Assembly (NCBI GenBank): GCA_016744135.1
Contig: JADGEX010000001.1
Coordinates: 2,305,029 to 2,369,028, forward strand
From: Pseudodesulfovibrio sp.
GTDB lineage: Bacteria; Desulfobacterota; Desulfovibrionia; Desulfovibrionales; Desulfovibrionaceae
Length of the DNA: 64,000 nt
Direction of reading: 5' to 3'
The translations under genes and the position numbers were made by a program. The notes under the pieces were generated by a model. It did not search any database, had not been told where the DNA came from, and saw nothing but the letters and a program-made list of their open reading frames with translations. Each line of letters opens with the position of its first letter. Position 1 is the stretch's first letter. Of the stretch, positions 17,921 through 27,003 are shown in pieces.

Positions 17921-18718
17921 ATGCACAACGACGAGACTCAAGAATTTCTGGCTTCGCTTCCCGAGTTGGAAGAGGGCAAGACATATTGTTTTAAATGTTA
18001 TCCCGGCATTGAATGTTTCAATGCCTGTTGTAGCGATCTGGACATGATCCTGACGCCGTATGACATTCTGCGTATGCGTGGGGCATTAAATATGTCCAGC
18101 ATCGAATTTTTGCGCGTATACACCACCGGACACCATGCCCCGGATACCAACTTTCCGGTGTTCAAGTTTCGTATGACCGATGATAAGGCTCGGACTTGTG
18201 CCTTTGTTTCGGACAAGGGCTGCCGTATTTACAATGATCGTCCTGGCGCATGCCGCATGTACCCATTGGGTCGTGCCACCAAGCCCGACGGGAAGGGTGG
18301 CGTGTCCGAGCAGTTCTTCGTCGTCAAGGAAGATCACTGTAAGGGCTTCTTGGAAAAAGACGAATGGACCGGCAATTCATGGAAGGAAGACCAAGGTTTT
18401 CAAGAGTACACCGCGCACAATGATCGGTACATGTACATCTTGTCCCGTATCAAGCAGGAAAGCCATCCCGTATCCGAGAAAATGAGCCATATGGCCGTTC
18501 TGGCGTTGTACAAAGTCGATGAGTTTCAGCGGTTTATTACGAAAATGCGTCTTTTTGAACGCGTTGAGGTGGACGAAAAGCGTCAAAAAGCGATATTGGA
18601 AAATGAACATGTTGCCTTGGCTTTTGCCATGGATTGGTTTGAGCTCATGCTCTTCCATGATAGCAGCAAACTTAAGACCAAGGGAGTGACGCCGCGTGGG
18701 CCTGCCTGTAAATCCTAA
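17921..18718 (+). CDS. YkgJ-type cysteine-cluster protein
   Basis: A 265-residue cytoplasmic protein of the YkgJ/UPF0153 family. The cysteines are arranged as CFKC, then C-x3-CC near residues 23-37 and CAFVSDKGC...GACRMYP near residues 87-110, typical of a zinc- or Fe-S-binding CxxxCxxCC unit. GGAG precedes the ATG. The family's function is unclear; similar genes sit beside flagellar, translation or lipid genes. Here it overlaps the start of rfaE2 by 23 bases, so the two are co-transcribed. The C-terminal 100 residues form a helical domain not common to the short YkgJ proteins. Confidence 0.85.
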   Translation: MHNDETQEFLASLPELEEGKTYCFKCYPGIECFNACCSDLDMILTPYDILRMRGALNMSSIEFLRVYTTGHHAPDTNFPVFKFRMTDDKARTCAFVSDKGCRIYNDRPGACRMYPLGRATKPDGKGGVSEQFFVVKEDHCKGFLEKDEWTGNSWKEDQGFQEYTAHNDRYMYILSRIKQESHPVSEKMSHMAVLALYKVDEFQRFITKMRLFERVEVDEKRQKAILENEHVALAFAMDWFELMLFHDSSKLKTKGVTPRGPACKS

Positions 18719-19181
18719 ACTCATGTCCATCCGTACTTTCTTGAAAAAGAAGGCGGAGTTCATGCCCGGCCACAAGCTGGTCTTTACCAATGGTTGCTTC
18801 GACGTGCTGCACTCTGGTCATGTTGATTTGCTGACACGTACCCGTGCGCTTGGTGATTCTCTGGTTCTCGGTCTCAACTCCGATGAATCTGTCAAGATGC
18901 TTGGCAAGGGGGATGATCGTCCTTTGAATAATCAGGATGATCGTGCGTTTGTCTTGGCCGGACTGACATGCGTGGATTACGTCGTCATTTTTCATGAATC
19001 CACGCCGCTTGAGTTGATCAAGGCGTGTCGTCCGCAGGTTCTCGTCAAGGGTGGCGATTGGCCCGTGGATACAATCGTGGGCGCAGATGTTGTGGAAAAA
19101 GCGGGTGGCGAGGTGCACAGCCTTCCCTTGCTTGAAGGATATTCGACAACGGACTTTCTTGAGAAGGTCCGAAACAGTTAA
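18696..19181 (+). CDS. rfaE2: D-glycero-beta-D-manno-heptose 1-phosphate adenylyltransferase-like
   Basis: A 161-residue single-domain nucleotidyltransferase matching the C-terminal half of RfaE/HldE, which makes ADP-heptose for lipopolysaccharide core. Signatures are FTNGCFDVLHSGHVDLL (the HxGH motif) and GYSTTDFLEKV at the C-terminus. The kinase half is missing, so a separate HldE1 would be needed. GTG 18696 is favoured because GGGAG lies upstream; ATG 18723 is an alternative. It is wedged between the cysteine-cluster gene and selD, only 9 bases from the selD start. Confidence 0.9.
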   Translation: MGLPVNPKLMSIRTFLKKKAEFMPGHKLVFTNGCFDVLHSGHVDLLTRTRALGDSLVLGLNSDESVKMLGKGDDRPLNNQDDRAFVLAGLTCVDYVVIFHESTPLELIKACRPQVLVKGGDWPVDTIVGADVVEKAGGEVHSLPLLEGYSTTDFLEKVRNS

Positions 19182-19190
19182 TTGGTAGTT

Positions 19191-20240
19191 ATGCAGAAAT
19201 TTAAATTAGTCAGCATGGTCAAAGCCGCGGGTTGAGCGGCTAAGATCGCTCCAGGGGACCTGGAGATAGCACTTTCCGGACTGAATGTCCGACACGATGA
19301 CCGCGTTATTGCCGGAGGCCCTGGCGATAGCGAGGACGCTGCTATTGTGTCTTTCCCCGCTGGCAAGGCACTTGTACAGACCGTGGATTTCTTTACGCCG
19401 GTCGTCAATGATCCGTACCAGTTCGGACGCATTGCCGCAGCCAATGCTCTTTCTGATGTCTACGCCATGGGAGGCGAACCCTGGACGGCCATGAACATCG
19501 TTTGTTTTCCTTCGGATAAATTGCCGTTGGAAGTGTTGACGGCCATCCTCCAGGGAGGACAGGATGCCGTGGACGAGGCAGGGGCTATCGCTGCCGGTGG
19601 TCACAGCGTGGATGACGATGAAATTAAATTTGGAATGGCCGTGTCTGGCATTGTGGACCCGAACTGTTTCGCATCAAATCGGGGCGTTGAACCCGGCGAT
19701 GAACTGATTTTGACCAAGCCTATCGGGACTGGAGTACTGGCAACGGCGGTCAAAGGCGAAATGCCGGGTTACGAGCCGATGGAAGCCATTTTGTATGAAA
19801 CCTGCGGTCGGCTTAACAAGACGGGTGGCGCGGTTATTCGGGAATTCGGTGTGAAAGGTGCAACCGATATTACCGGCTTTGGTCTTGGTGGTCATCTGCT
19901 TGAATTGGCTGAGGCGAGTAACGTTCGTTTGGAATTGCGTATGAAGAATGTTCCGCTGTTGCCAGGAGCTTTGGAGATGGCCTCCATGGGAATGTTGCCT
20001 GCCGGGTCCATTTGCAACCGTAAATATTATTTGCCCAAAGTGGATGTTGCCGAAGGGCTGGATCCCATTCATTTTGATTTGATGTTCGATGCCCAGACCT
20101 CGGGCGGTCTTCTTTTGGCAGTCAAGCCGGATCAGCTCGATCAGGCTATGAACATGCTTATTCATGCCGGTGACGTTGCTGCCCATGTCGGCAGGGCTTA
20201 TGCTATTTCTCCCGGCCAGGCCTCATTGGCAATTCTTTGA
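19191..20240 (+). CDS. selD: Selenide, water dikinase, itself a selenoprotein (Sec15)
   Basis: Makes selenophosphate from selenide and ATP for selenocysteine and selenouridine synthesis. The frame opens at ATG 19191 and meets TGA at 19233-19235, which is read as selenocysteine: VKAAG-U-AAK aligns with the catalytic Cys/Sec and Lys of SelD. It then continues without stop to 20240, giving 349 residues with Sec15 and Lys18. GGPGDSEDAA (ATP/metal), VQTVDFFTP and ANALSDVYAMGG are family signatures. A bacterial SECIS hairpin follows the TGA. Ordinary gene calling starts at codon 53 or beyond and loses the active site. The start lies 9 bases after rfaE2, suggesting coupling. Confidence 0.95.
19236..19270 (+). 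promoter_or_regulatory. Bacterial SECIS element of selD
   Basis: Directly after the TGA: outer stem GCTA (19239-19242) with TAGC (19267-19270), inner stem CTCCAG (19249-19254) with CTGGAG (19260-19265), apical loop GGGAC starting 19 bases after the TGA. A short stem with a G-containing small loop at this distance is what SelB recognises in bacteria. Confidence 0.85.
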
Positions 20241-20245
20241 TTTGA

Positions 20246-23200
20246 TCAGATCTTTTCGGGTGTGGTCATTTCGGTCATGACGCGTTCTATTTCTTTTCGC
20301 AGTTTTTCCATGTCAAACGGTTTGGCGATGTAGCCGTTCATCCCCGCTTCCATGAATCGGTCCTTGTCTCCTTTCATGGCGTGTGCCGTCAGCGCTATAA
20401 TCGGTATGTCGATACCGAGATCCTGACGTATGGCGCGGGTGGTTTCCACACCATCCAATCCCGGCATTTGGATATCGGTGAGAAAGAGGTCAAAAGGTTC
20501 ACACTTGAGTTTCTCCAAGGCCTTTTCACCACTGTCGACGCACAGTGGGACGTGTCCGAATTTTTTCAGAAGACGTTCCACGACGACTCGATTGACGCGC
20601 TCGTCTTCCGCCACCAATATGGACAATCCCTGTTTATGCAATCCGTTCAACTGGGCGGACGAGCATTGTGACGGTTCCGCAACCCGTTTGGCTTGAATGG
20701 TAAAGATGATCGTGGTGCCTTCATTCAAACGGCTTTCAACATACAGATTGCCGTTCATGAGCGAGACCAGTCGGTGCACGATGCCCAAACCGAGCCCTGT
20801 GCCTTGATATTTGCGTGTCGTGGATCCGTCTGCCTGGGTAAATGGGTCGAATACATCCGTGACTTTGTCGGCGGGAATTCCAATGCCTGTGTCTGTTACC
20901 TGAAAAAAGATACTGACGGTGTCATCCTTCGAGGTGGAATTCAGAGGGTAGGCCTCGACATGGATGGAGCCTTGGTCTGTGAATTTGGCAGCGTTGCCGA
21001 CGAGATTGAACAAGATTTGTCGGAGTCGTCCTTTATCGGCCATGAAAAAACGAGGGAGGTCTGGATCAATGGTCCACACCATATTCAGGCCACGTTCTTC
21101 GACATCAAGTCGGAAGGTTCCGATTACCGAGTCGAGCATTTCACCCAGTTCAAATTCGCTTTCTTCTAGCTCCAGTTTACCGGATTCAACTTTGGATAAA
21201 TCAAGAATATCATTGAGAATTTGTAGAAGGTTGCGACCTGAATTAAGTGCTGTATTCAGATAATCCTGCTGTGTTGTTTCCAGAGAGGTGAGTTGTAATA
21301 ATTGCATCATGCCGAGCAGGCCGTTGAGCGGTGTTCTAATTTCGTGACTCATATTTGCCAGAAATTCGTTTTTTGACAGGCTGGCAGCTTGTGCTTCCAC
21401 CATGGCGTGTTCCAGTTCTACGGCCATGGTTTTTAGTACAGTAATATCCGTACCCATGTGCATGTGTACCAATCGTCCACGCAACCATTCAATTGCGCTG
21501 TCATAATTGAGATACCATGTTTTGTGCTCTTCGCTGTATCGTTCAGAAACAAAGGTCCCCGCAGGCTTGCCGTTTTCGTCGATGATCTTGTCCTTGGCGC
21601 AGAGTTCACACTTTTTGTCGCGGCCGCGGACGTGTTGGTAACAGGAGGTGGTGGCGTCACACAAACCGAATCGGTCCCGCATGTGGGCGTTCATGAAGAG
21701 AATTTCGTTGGTTTCCAAGTCGGAAACATAAATATAGGCACTCATGCCGTCGAGAATGGTCAATAGTCTTTGATGGGCCTGTTTGACCTCTGTAATATCC
21801 GCAACCATGGCAAAAGCGCCCAGATGATCTCCGTCTTCCGAAGTCAAAGGTGATGCTGACACCAATCCCCAGACCACGTGACCGTCTTTGTGGACGAATT
21901 GTCGTTCATAGCGGTTGCGCTTGCCGTGTAGAACCTCTCCTGCGTGTTTTTTGAAGTCTTTCAGTTCCTGAGGCAGGAGGAATTGTGTGTATCTTCGTCC
22001 AATAACATCAACAGCGTCATAGCCGAGGAATTTTGCCATGATGTCATTGACATATGTAATGCGCCAGTCGGTATCCAATCCTACGATGCCTTCGTTGGCG
22101 GTTTCCACGATGAGGCGGTATTGTTCCTGGGTCTTTTTTCTGGCTTCCTCAGCGTATCGAGAGTCGGTGACGTCTCTGGCGTAGACCGCGATAGTGGTCA
22201 CCTTGTTTCCATCGACCACTGGATAGATGACACTTTCCAGCATTCTGCCACCCCAGACAGTATCTTCTGACACCGGCCGTTCTGCTGTTTTGGCTTTGGT
22301 GAAGGCTTCTTTGACGGTATTCGCCAACATGTCCGGCATGAAATCGAAGATATTGCAGCCGATGGCCTGTTCCACAGAGCGGCCAAGAATACTTGCCAAA
22401 GTTTGATTTGCGGCTAAAATCGTGCCTTTTAGTTCAAATAGGCCGACCGGTTCCGTAATGGCGTCCAACAAGGCGCGAACAGAGTGTTGGCTTTTCTTGA
22501 GCCGTTCTTCCATTTTTTTTCGATCAGTAATATCACGCGATGAACCGACAGACCCGAGCCATGTGCCGGACGTATCCCACAGAGCCTTGATGACGGATTC
22601 GACCCAAACCGTGGCCCCGTCCTTACAAAAAAGTTCCAATTCTATTCGTGTAATTGTGACATCATCACCAAGAAGGGCTTTTTCGCGAGCCTCATCAAAG
22701 GCTACTTTGAGTCGGACTTTAGAATCAGAAGGCATGCCGTCTTCGCCATTTGTTCCGACTACTTCTTCCGGGGTGAACCCGCGCTGTCGTTTTACCGATG
22801 GGCTGACGTACGTATATATGAAATCAGGGCCCATTGCCCAAATGACGTCATCTGTATTTTCAGCCATGAACCGGTATCGCTCATATGATTTGGCCGCTTC
22901 GAATTCAGCTGATTTTTGGGCTGTGAGGTCGCGGACTGTTCCCCATGTCCCGCCTTTGATTTGACTATTGGGGCAGTCCCATAAATTGACCTGAACCTGA
23001 ATACGGTGTCCATCCGCCCGTACTAATTCTTTTTCGAATTTAATATCGTTTTCTTCGCTACTCAAGATATTGCGGATGAATTCGGCTTCAGCTTCACGAT
23101 TTTCAGGCGGAGCGAAATCCAGAGGAGTTTTGCCGATCAACTCTTCCGCAGGGTATCCGAGCATGGTGCAAAAAGCTGGGTTAACTTTGAGAATGACACC

Positions 23201-23344
23201 TTCGGGATTGGTATAAACGAGGCCATCGCTGCTGGATTCGAACAACGCTTTGAAGCATCCGTCAGTCAACTCAAAGTCTTTGATTTTTATTTGACTGGAT
23301 TGTTCGTTGGTGGGCTGGCCTTGCAGCGTTGTTTTTTTGGTCAT
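20246..23344 (-). CDS. Hybrid sensor histidine kinase with five PAS domains
   Basis: A soluble 1032-residue kinase without membrane segments. Five PAS modules follow each other: LFESSSDGLVYTNPEG, RFMAENTDDVIWAMGPDF, RALLDAITEPVGLFELKG, YRLIVETANEGIVGLDTDW and LLTILDGMSAYIYVSDLE; the last contains a cysteine pair (CELC) that could bind a cofactor. HisKA with MSHEIRTPLNG (His near 667), HATPase (about 780-895) and a receiver domain with LTDIQMPGLDG (Asp near 954) complete it. The open frame continues 295 codons upstream but that part is antisense to rocD; ATG 23344 is the natural start. No regulator gene adjoins it. The stop lies 5 bases from the convergent selD. Confidence 0.93.
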   Translation of the reverse strand: MTKKTTLQGQPTNEQSSQIKIKDFELTDGCFKALFESSSDGLVYTNPEGVILKVNPAFCTMLGYPAEELIGKTPLDFAPPENREAEAEFIRNILSSEENDIKFEKELVRADGHRIQVQVNLWDCPNSQIKGGTWGTVRDLTAQKSAEFEAAKSYERYRFMAENTDDVIWAMGPDFIYTYVSPSVKRQRGFTPEEVVGTNGEDGMPSDSKVRLKVAFDEAREKALLGDDVTITRIELELFCKDGATVWVESVIKALWDTSGTWLGSVGSSRDITDRKKMEERLKKSQHSVRALLDAITEPVGLFELKGTILAANQTLASILGRSVEQAIGCNIFDFMPDMLANTVKEAFTKAKTAERPVSEDTVWGGRMLESVIYPVVDGNKVTTIAVYARDVTDSRYAEEARKKTQEQYRLIVETANEGIVGLDTDWRITYVNDIMAKFLGYDAVDVIGRRYTQFLLPQELKDFKKHAGEVLHGKRNRYERQFVHKDGHVVWGLVSASPLTSEDGDHLGAFAMVADITEVKQAHQRLLTILDGMSAYIYVSDLETNEILFMNAHMRDRFGLCDATTSCYQHVRGRDKKCELCAKDKIIDENGKPAGTFVSERYSEEHKTWYLNYDSAIEWLRGRLVHMHMGTDITVLKTMAVELEHAMVEAQAASLSKNEFLANMSHEIRTPLNGLLGMMQLLQLTSLETTQQDYLNTALNSGRNLLQILNDILDLSKVESGKLELEESEFELGEMLDSVIGTFRLDVEERGLNMVWTIDPDLPRFFMADKGRLRQILFNLVGNAAKFTDQGSIHVEAYPLNSTSKDDTVSIFFQVTDTGIGIPADKVTDVFDPFTQADGSTTRKYQGTGLGLGIVHRLVSLMNGNLYVESRLNEGTTIIFTIQAKRVAEPSQCSSAQLNGLHKQGLSILVAEDERVNRVVVERLLKKFGHVPLCVDSGEKALEKLKCEPFDLFLTDIQMPGLDGVETTRAIRQDLGIDIPIIALTAHAMKGDKDRFMEAGMNGYIAKPFDMEKLRKEIERVMTEMTTPEKI

Positions 23345-23486
23345 GGCCGTCTGTTTTCCCTTGGATGGTGCATCTTTTGTACGATAGGCGAGAAGTATAC
23401 TTTTTTCATCACAAATACCAATTATTTTCCTTGTGACTTGATGCAAATGGCGATGGCAGGTAGTATGTTCACAAACTGAAAATTCA

Positions 23487-23498
23487 GGGGGGGGGGGG
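23487..23498 (+). repeat. G12 homopolymer upstream of rocD
   Basis: Twelve consecutive G residues end 5 bases before the rocD ATG and include its ribosome-binding region. Tracts of this kind can change length by slippage and alter translation or promoter spacing. Confidence 0.85.
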
Positions 23499-23503
23499 AA
23501 GAG

Positions 23504-24703
23504 ATGAAGTCGGATCAATACATTTTGCTTGAAGATGAGTTTGGCGCGCAGAATTACAAGCCGCTTGATGTGGTCATTGAACGGGGCGAAGGTATCTGGG
23601 TCTGGGACGTGGACGGTAACAAGTACATGGATTGTCTTTCTGCCTATTCTGCTGTGAATCAAGGCCATTGCAATCCCAAGATTATGGGCGCCATGTTTGA
23701 GCAGGCCAAAAAACTCACTTTGACTTCCCGTGCTTTTCGCAATGACCAGCTCGGTCCTCTCTATAAAGAGCTGTGTGATTTGACCAATTCCCACAAGGTA
23801 CTTCCCATGAATTCTGGAGCGGAAGCCGTTGAGACAGCCATCAAAGCCGTTCGCAAGTGGGGTTATCAGGTTAAGGGAGTTCCCGAAAACAAGGCAGAAA
23901 TTATTGTTTGTCGGAATAATTTTCACGGGAGGACCATCACCATCATTTCCTTTTCTACCGACCCGATTTCCACCACGGGATTCGGCCCGTTCACGCCGGG
24001 TTTCAAGGTTGTCGATTTTGGAGATGCCGCCGCATTTGAAGCTGCCATCAACGACAACACTGTGGCCTTTCTTGTGGAACCCATTCAGGGCGAGGCTGGA
24101 GTCATCATCCCACCTGACGGGTATCTTAAGGATATTCGTCGTATCTGCGATGAAAAAAGCATCGTCCTCATTTTCGACGAGATTCAGACTGGTCTCGGCC
24201 GTACCGGTGCGCTTCTGGCCGAAGAGCATGAAGGTGTCGAAGCAGATCTTACTCTTATAGGCAAAGCCCTTTCTGGTGGATTTTATCCGGTTTCAGCGGT
24301 GCTTTCCAATACCGAGGTACTCGGCGTGCTTAAGCCCGGTGAACATGGTTCTACCTTTGGCGGCAATCCGCTTGCCTGTGCAGTGGCTCGGACTGCGCTC
24401 AAGGTGCTCGTTGAGGACAAGCTCATTGAGAACGCGCAGAAAATGGGCGAGTATTTTATGGAAGGGTTGCGTAAAATCAAGAACCCTAAAATTAAAGAAG
24501 TGCGTGGGCGTGGCCTGCTTATTGGTGTGGAATTTCATGACAACGCAGGTGGCGCGCGGCAATATTGCGAAAAGCTCAAGGATGCCGGATTACTTTGCAA
24601 GGAGACCCACGAAACCATTATTCGGTTCGCTCCGCCGCTTGTTATTACTAAAGCTGACATCAATTGGGCCCTTGAACGAATCGTGCCCATTTTGAGTCTG
24701 TAA
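23504..24703 (+). CDS. rocD: Ornithine aminotransferase
   Basis: A PLP enzyme converting ornithine and 2-oxoglutarate to glutamate semialdehyde and glutamate, linking arginine and proline metabolism. At 399 residues it matches bacterial RocD length. Visible are [19 protein letters not shown] (PLP phosphate region), [24 protein letters not shown] (PLP-ring Asp) and IGKALSGG with the Schiff-base Lys254. Acetylornithine and GABA aminotransferases are close relatives, but the N-terminal [14 protein letters not shown] and the FHGRT region resemble RocD more. The gene is preceded by a G12 tract and followed by a hairpin repeat and a terminator. Confidence 0.93.
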   Translation: MKSDQYILLEDEFGAQNYKPLDVVIERGEGIWVWDVDGNKYMDCLSAYSAVNQGHCNPKIMGAMFEQAKKLTLTSRAFRNDQLGPLYKELCDLTNSHKVLPMNSGAEAVETAIKAVRKWGYQVKGVPENKAEIIVCRNNFHGRTITIISFSTDPISTTGFGPFTPGFKVVDFGDAAAFEAAINDNTVAFLVEPIQGEAGVIIPPDGYLKDIRRICDEKSIVLIFDEIQTGLGRTGALLAEEHEGVEADLTLIGKALSGGFYPVSAVLSNTEVLGVLKPGEHGSTFGGNPLACAVARTALKVLVEDKLIENAQKMGEYFMEGLRKIKNPKIKEVRGRGLLIGVEFHDNAGGARQYCEKLKDAGLLCKETHETIIRFAPPLVITKADINWALERIVPILSL

Positions 24704-24827
24704 AGCCTTCGGGCCTACCGGCGGTCGCTTTCCGCGGGACCAGGACGCTGTCCTGGACCTGCCAGAGAACCTTTTGAAAAAGGTTCTCTGGACTCTCCAA
24801 AACTTTATATGTCGCCTTTGGCGAAGG
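24704..24827 (+). repeat. Dispersed 3'-end hairpin element, copy A
   Basis: Starts at the rocD stop with CTACCGGCGGTCG, contains the hairpins CCAGGACGCTGTCCTGG and CAGAGAACCTTTT / AAAAAGGTTCTCTG (24763-24790), and ends with AAAACTTTATATGTCGCC and TTTGGCGAAGG. It has the same order of parts as the copies near 34.1 and 63.6 kb. Confidence 0.75.
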
Positions 24828-24838
24828 AGTAATAAATA

Positions 24839-24867
24839 AAGTCCCTGATATATGTCAGGGACTTTTT
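24839..24867 (+). terminator. Intrinsic terminator after rocD
   Basis: Stem AAGTCCCTGA / TCAGGGACTT with loop TATATG and seven T residues. Confidence 0.92.
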
Positions 24868-24938
24868 TTATTTATTTTATCCCCGCGAAGCGGCATTAAA
24901 AAATTTAGGAAAAGGAAGGGATGGGGGGCTGGGGGCAC

Positions 24939-25757
24939 TTACAACCCAAAAAAACGTCGAGCGTTGTCGCCGGTGATTTGCCAGATATCTTCGAGAGACC
25001 GACCTTTGATTTGGGCGATGCGTTGTGCTGTGAACGCGGCAAGAGCCGGATGATTTCGTTTGCCGCGCCATGGTTCAGGAGTGAGATATGGACAATCGGT
25101 TTCGATCATGAGTCGGTCAAAGGGGATTCGGGCAACGGCGGCTTGGGTCTCTTCAGATTTTTTACGATACGTCACGGGGCCGGGAATGGATATATACCAG
25201 CCGTTGTTGATGATTCTTTCGGCGAGATCGATACCTGCGCCGAAACAGTGCCAGAGGACGGGATAATCCTTGAGTCCCTGTTCTTCGAGAATGGCGAGGG
25301 TGTCGTCGTTGGCATCGCGCGAGTGAATGATTATTGGCAGGGATAACTCTCGGGCCAAGACTATTTGTTTGATGAACGCGGCTTTCTGGATATCGTGAGG
25401 CACTCGTTCCCAATAATAATCGAGTCCGATTTCACCTACGCCCTTGAGCCGTGGGTCGGCCTTGAAATGATCGCGCATGCGGTTGAGCACATCGTCAGTC
25501 AGGTCGTTGGCATTGTTTGGATGGATACCGAGTAGAAAGGAAATATGTGGGTGCTTGTCGAAGAGTGACCGATTCTTTTCGTAGGCATCGGGTCCGAGAA
25601 AGACGTTGATGATTTGGCTGAATCCCGAGGCTGTAGCACGGGCAATGAGTTCGTCTCGATCTTCGTCAAAGTCTTCAAGATCGAGATGCGCGTGAGAATC
25701 CACGCCCCCGGCAGAGAGTGCCAGGGATTCCGGTTCAGGTCGTTTTTTTTTGGACAT
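24939..25757 (-). CDS. tatD: TatD family metal-dependent DNase/hydrolase
   Basis: A 272-residue amidohydrolase-fold protein. The metal ligands sit in DSHAHLDL (near residue 20), GEIGLDYYW, HSRDAN, HCFGA and ETDCPYLTPEPWRGKRNHP, in the order of TatD/YcfH enzymes, which are 3'-5' DNA exonucleases or related hydrolases. About 18 basic residues precede the first strand. It lies 7 bases downstream of a glycosyltransferase gene, so the pair is co-transcribed, though the functional link is not obvious. Confidence 0.92.
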   Translation of the reverse strand: MSKKKRPEPESLALSAGGVDSHAHLDLEDFDEDRDELIARATASGFSQIINVFLGPDAYEKNRSLFDKHPHISFLLGIHPNNANDLTDDVLNRMRDHFKADPRLKGVGEIGLDYYWERVPHDIQKAAFIKQIVLARELSLPIIIHSRDANDDTLAILEEQGLKDYPVLWHCFGAGIDLAERIINNGWYISIPGPVTYRKKSEETQAAVARIPFDRLMIETDCPYLTPEPWRGKRNHPALAAFTAQRIAQIKGRSLEDIWQITGDNARRFFGL

Positions 25758-25764
25758 GGTGTGT

Positions 25765-26751
25765 TTAGAGTGCGTCCCATGCGGTCAGGACAGCGAGTTT
25801 TTGTTCATCGGTACTGTATGCGTCGGCGGTTTCCTGACCCGATTCCAGGGCCGCTGCCATATAAAGGTTATTTTTTTTGACCATGGTGACGGCCTCTTCC
25901 AGACAGAGTGCGGCATCCAGGACATCGCCGTCCGCACACCATAAGCCGTTTCCGGCCCAGTCCACTTCGCGGAGTTTGATCCATGGAGTGTAGCGTGGTT
26001 CGGGTTGAATCTGGCGCATGTAATCCCATCCACCGAAACCTGTGAATCCAACAGGCAAACAGCCGCAGGCCATGGCCTCAAGAGGAGGGAGCGGACAGCC
26101 TTCGGGAAAGCCTGTTACGAGAAATATGTGTGCGGTCCGCAGGGCATCGGCCACCTGATGGGTGTCCATACCTTCGATGGGCAGCCAGTTTACGGCACTT
26201 GGTCCGACGCGGTGTTCGAAAATAGCTTTGATCTGTTGGGCCAGAGCTTTGTTTTTGCGTGGCATGTAGGCCACGGTAATACGGCCTGGTTTTTTAGCGT
26301 TTGATGTGTGGTAGATTGAGCGGTCGATGCCTGGTCGGATGATGGGGGCGTCTTTGAAGGTACTTTGTTTGACGAATTGGGAGACAGGGTCGGATACGGC
26401 GAGGAATTCCACGGGCAGATTGTGCCAATCAACACCCTCGGGCAATGCGGAAAACAAGTAGGCCCAGTTCTGCACATAGTTGACGCAGTGTGCGCCAGCT
26501 TCCATGCCGGGGGCCAACGCGTTGACCCAACCCTCTGGAACTAGCCAGAGAGAGTCTTTGGTCAGTCGCAGATCAGTCCATTCGATGATCGGAGCGGCAT
26601 CAGCCAGTCCGTCGGGTCGCCAGCCACCTTTTTCGCGAGCCACAAGACAGACATCTCGGTTAGCCTGATGAAGAATGTCGGCAATCTGTCGTAAGACGGT
26701 GATGCCACCGGTTGGTTTGCTGACTGGAGGCAGAAAAATACATGTTTTCAT
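25765..26751 (-). CDS. Glycosyltransferase, GT-B fold (family 4-like)
   Basis: A 328-residue protein with the N-terminal PTGGITVLRQIADIL element seen in glycosyltransferase family 4/1 donors and acceptor domains, and a C-terminal donor-binding region with FLVTGFPEGCPLPPLEAMACGCLPVGF, the E-x7-E type motif where the nucleotide-sugar is held. There is no signal or membrane segment; probably a cytoplasmic or peripheral enzyme adding a sugar to a cell-surface glycan. The substrate is unknown. Co-transcribed with tatD. Confidence 0.83.
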   Translation of the reverse strand: MKTCIFLPPVSKPTGGITVLRQIADILHQANRDVCLVAREKGGWRPDGLADAAPIIEWTDLRLTKDSLWLVPEGWVNALAPGMEAGAHCVNYVQNWAYLFSALPEGVDWHNLPVEFLAVSDPVSQFVKQSTFKDAPIIRPGIDRSIYHTSNAKKPGRITVAYMPRKNKALAQQIKAIFEHRVGPSAVNWLPIEGMDTHQVADALRTAHIFLVTGFPEGCPLPPLEAMACGCLPVGFTGFGGWDYMRQIQPEPRYTPWIKLREVDWAGNGLWCADGDVLDAALCLEEAVTMVKKNNLYMAAALESGQETADAYSTDEQKLAVLTAWDAL

Positions 26752-26964
26752 GATGCTTTAATTGAAACCATAATCCGTCGGATTTGGCAAGGAAAGGGTG
26801 CGGGGCGGACGAGGAGAGGGAAGCCCGCCCCGCAGCAAGGGAAGGAGTTTTACGCTGAGTTGTGGGTATGTTTAACCCCTTGGCAGGGGCGGTGCTTTTC
26901 AGAGAGGTGTCGGATTTGTTGCGATAGAGCGGCAAGGATTCTCGCCGAAGGCGCATCTTCCCAA

Positions 26965-26989
26965 TAAAAAAGGCCGCTCCAAGCGGCCT
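26965..26989 (-). terminator. Intrinsic terminator after EamA gene
   Basis: On the minus strand, stem AGGCCGC / GCGGCCT with loop TTGGA and six T residues. The 250 bases between this EamA gene and the next glycosyltransferase also contain a GCGGGGCGG / CCGCCCCGC inverted repeat (about 26802-26834) and a short copy of the GCCGAAGGCGCAT motif (26943-26956); no gene is seen there. Confidence 0.88.
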
Positions 26990-27003
26990 CTCCTTGCTCT
27001 TCT

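Noticed and set aside
23345-24229. N-terminal 295-codon extension of the hybrid kinase frame
   Set aside because: It is antisense to rocD, has no domain resemblance, and a natural ATG lies at 23344.
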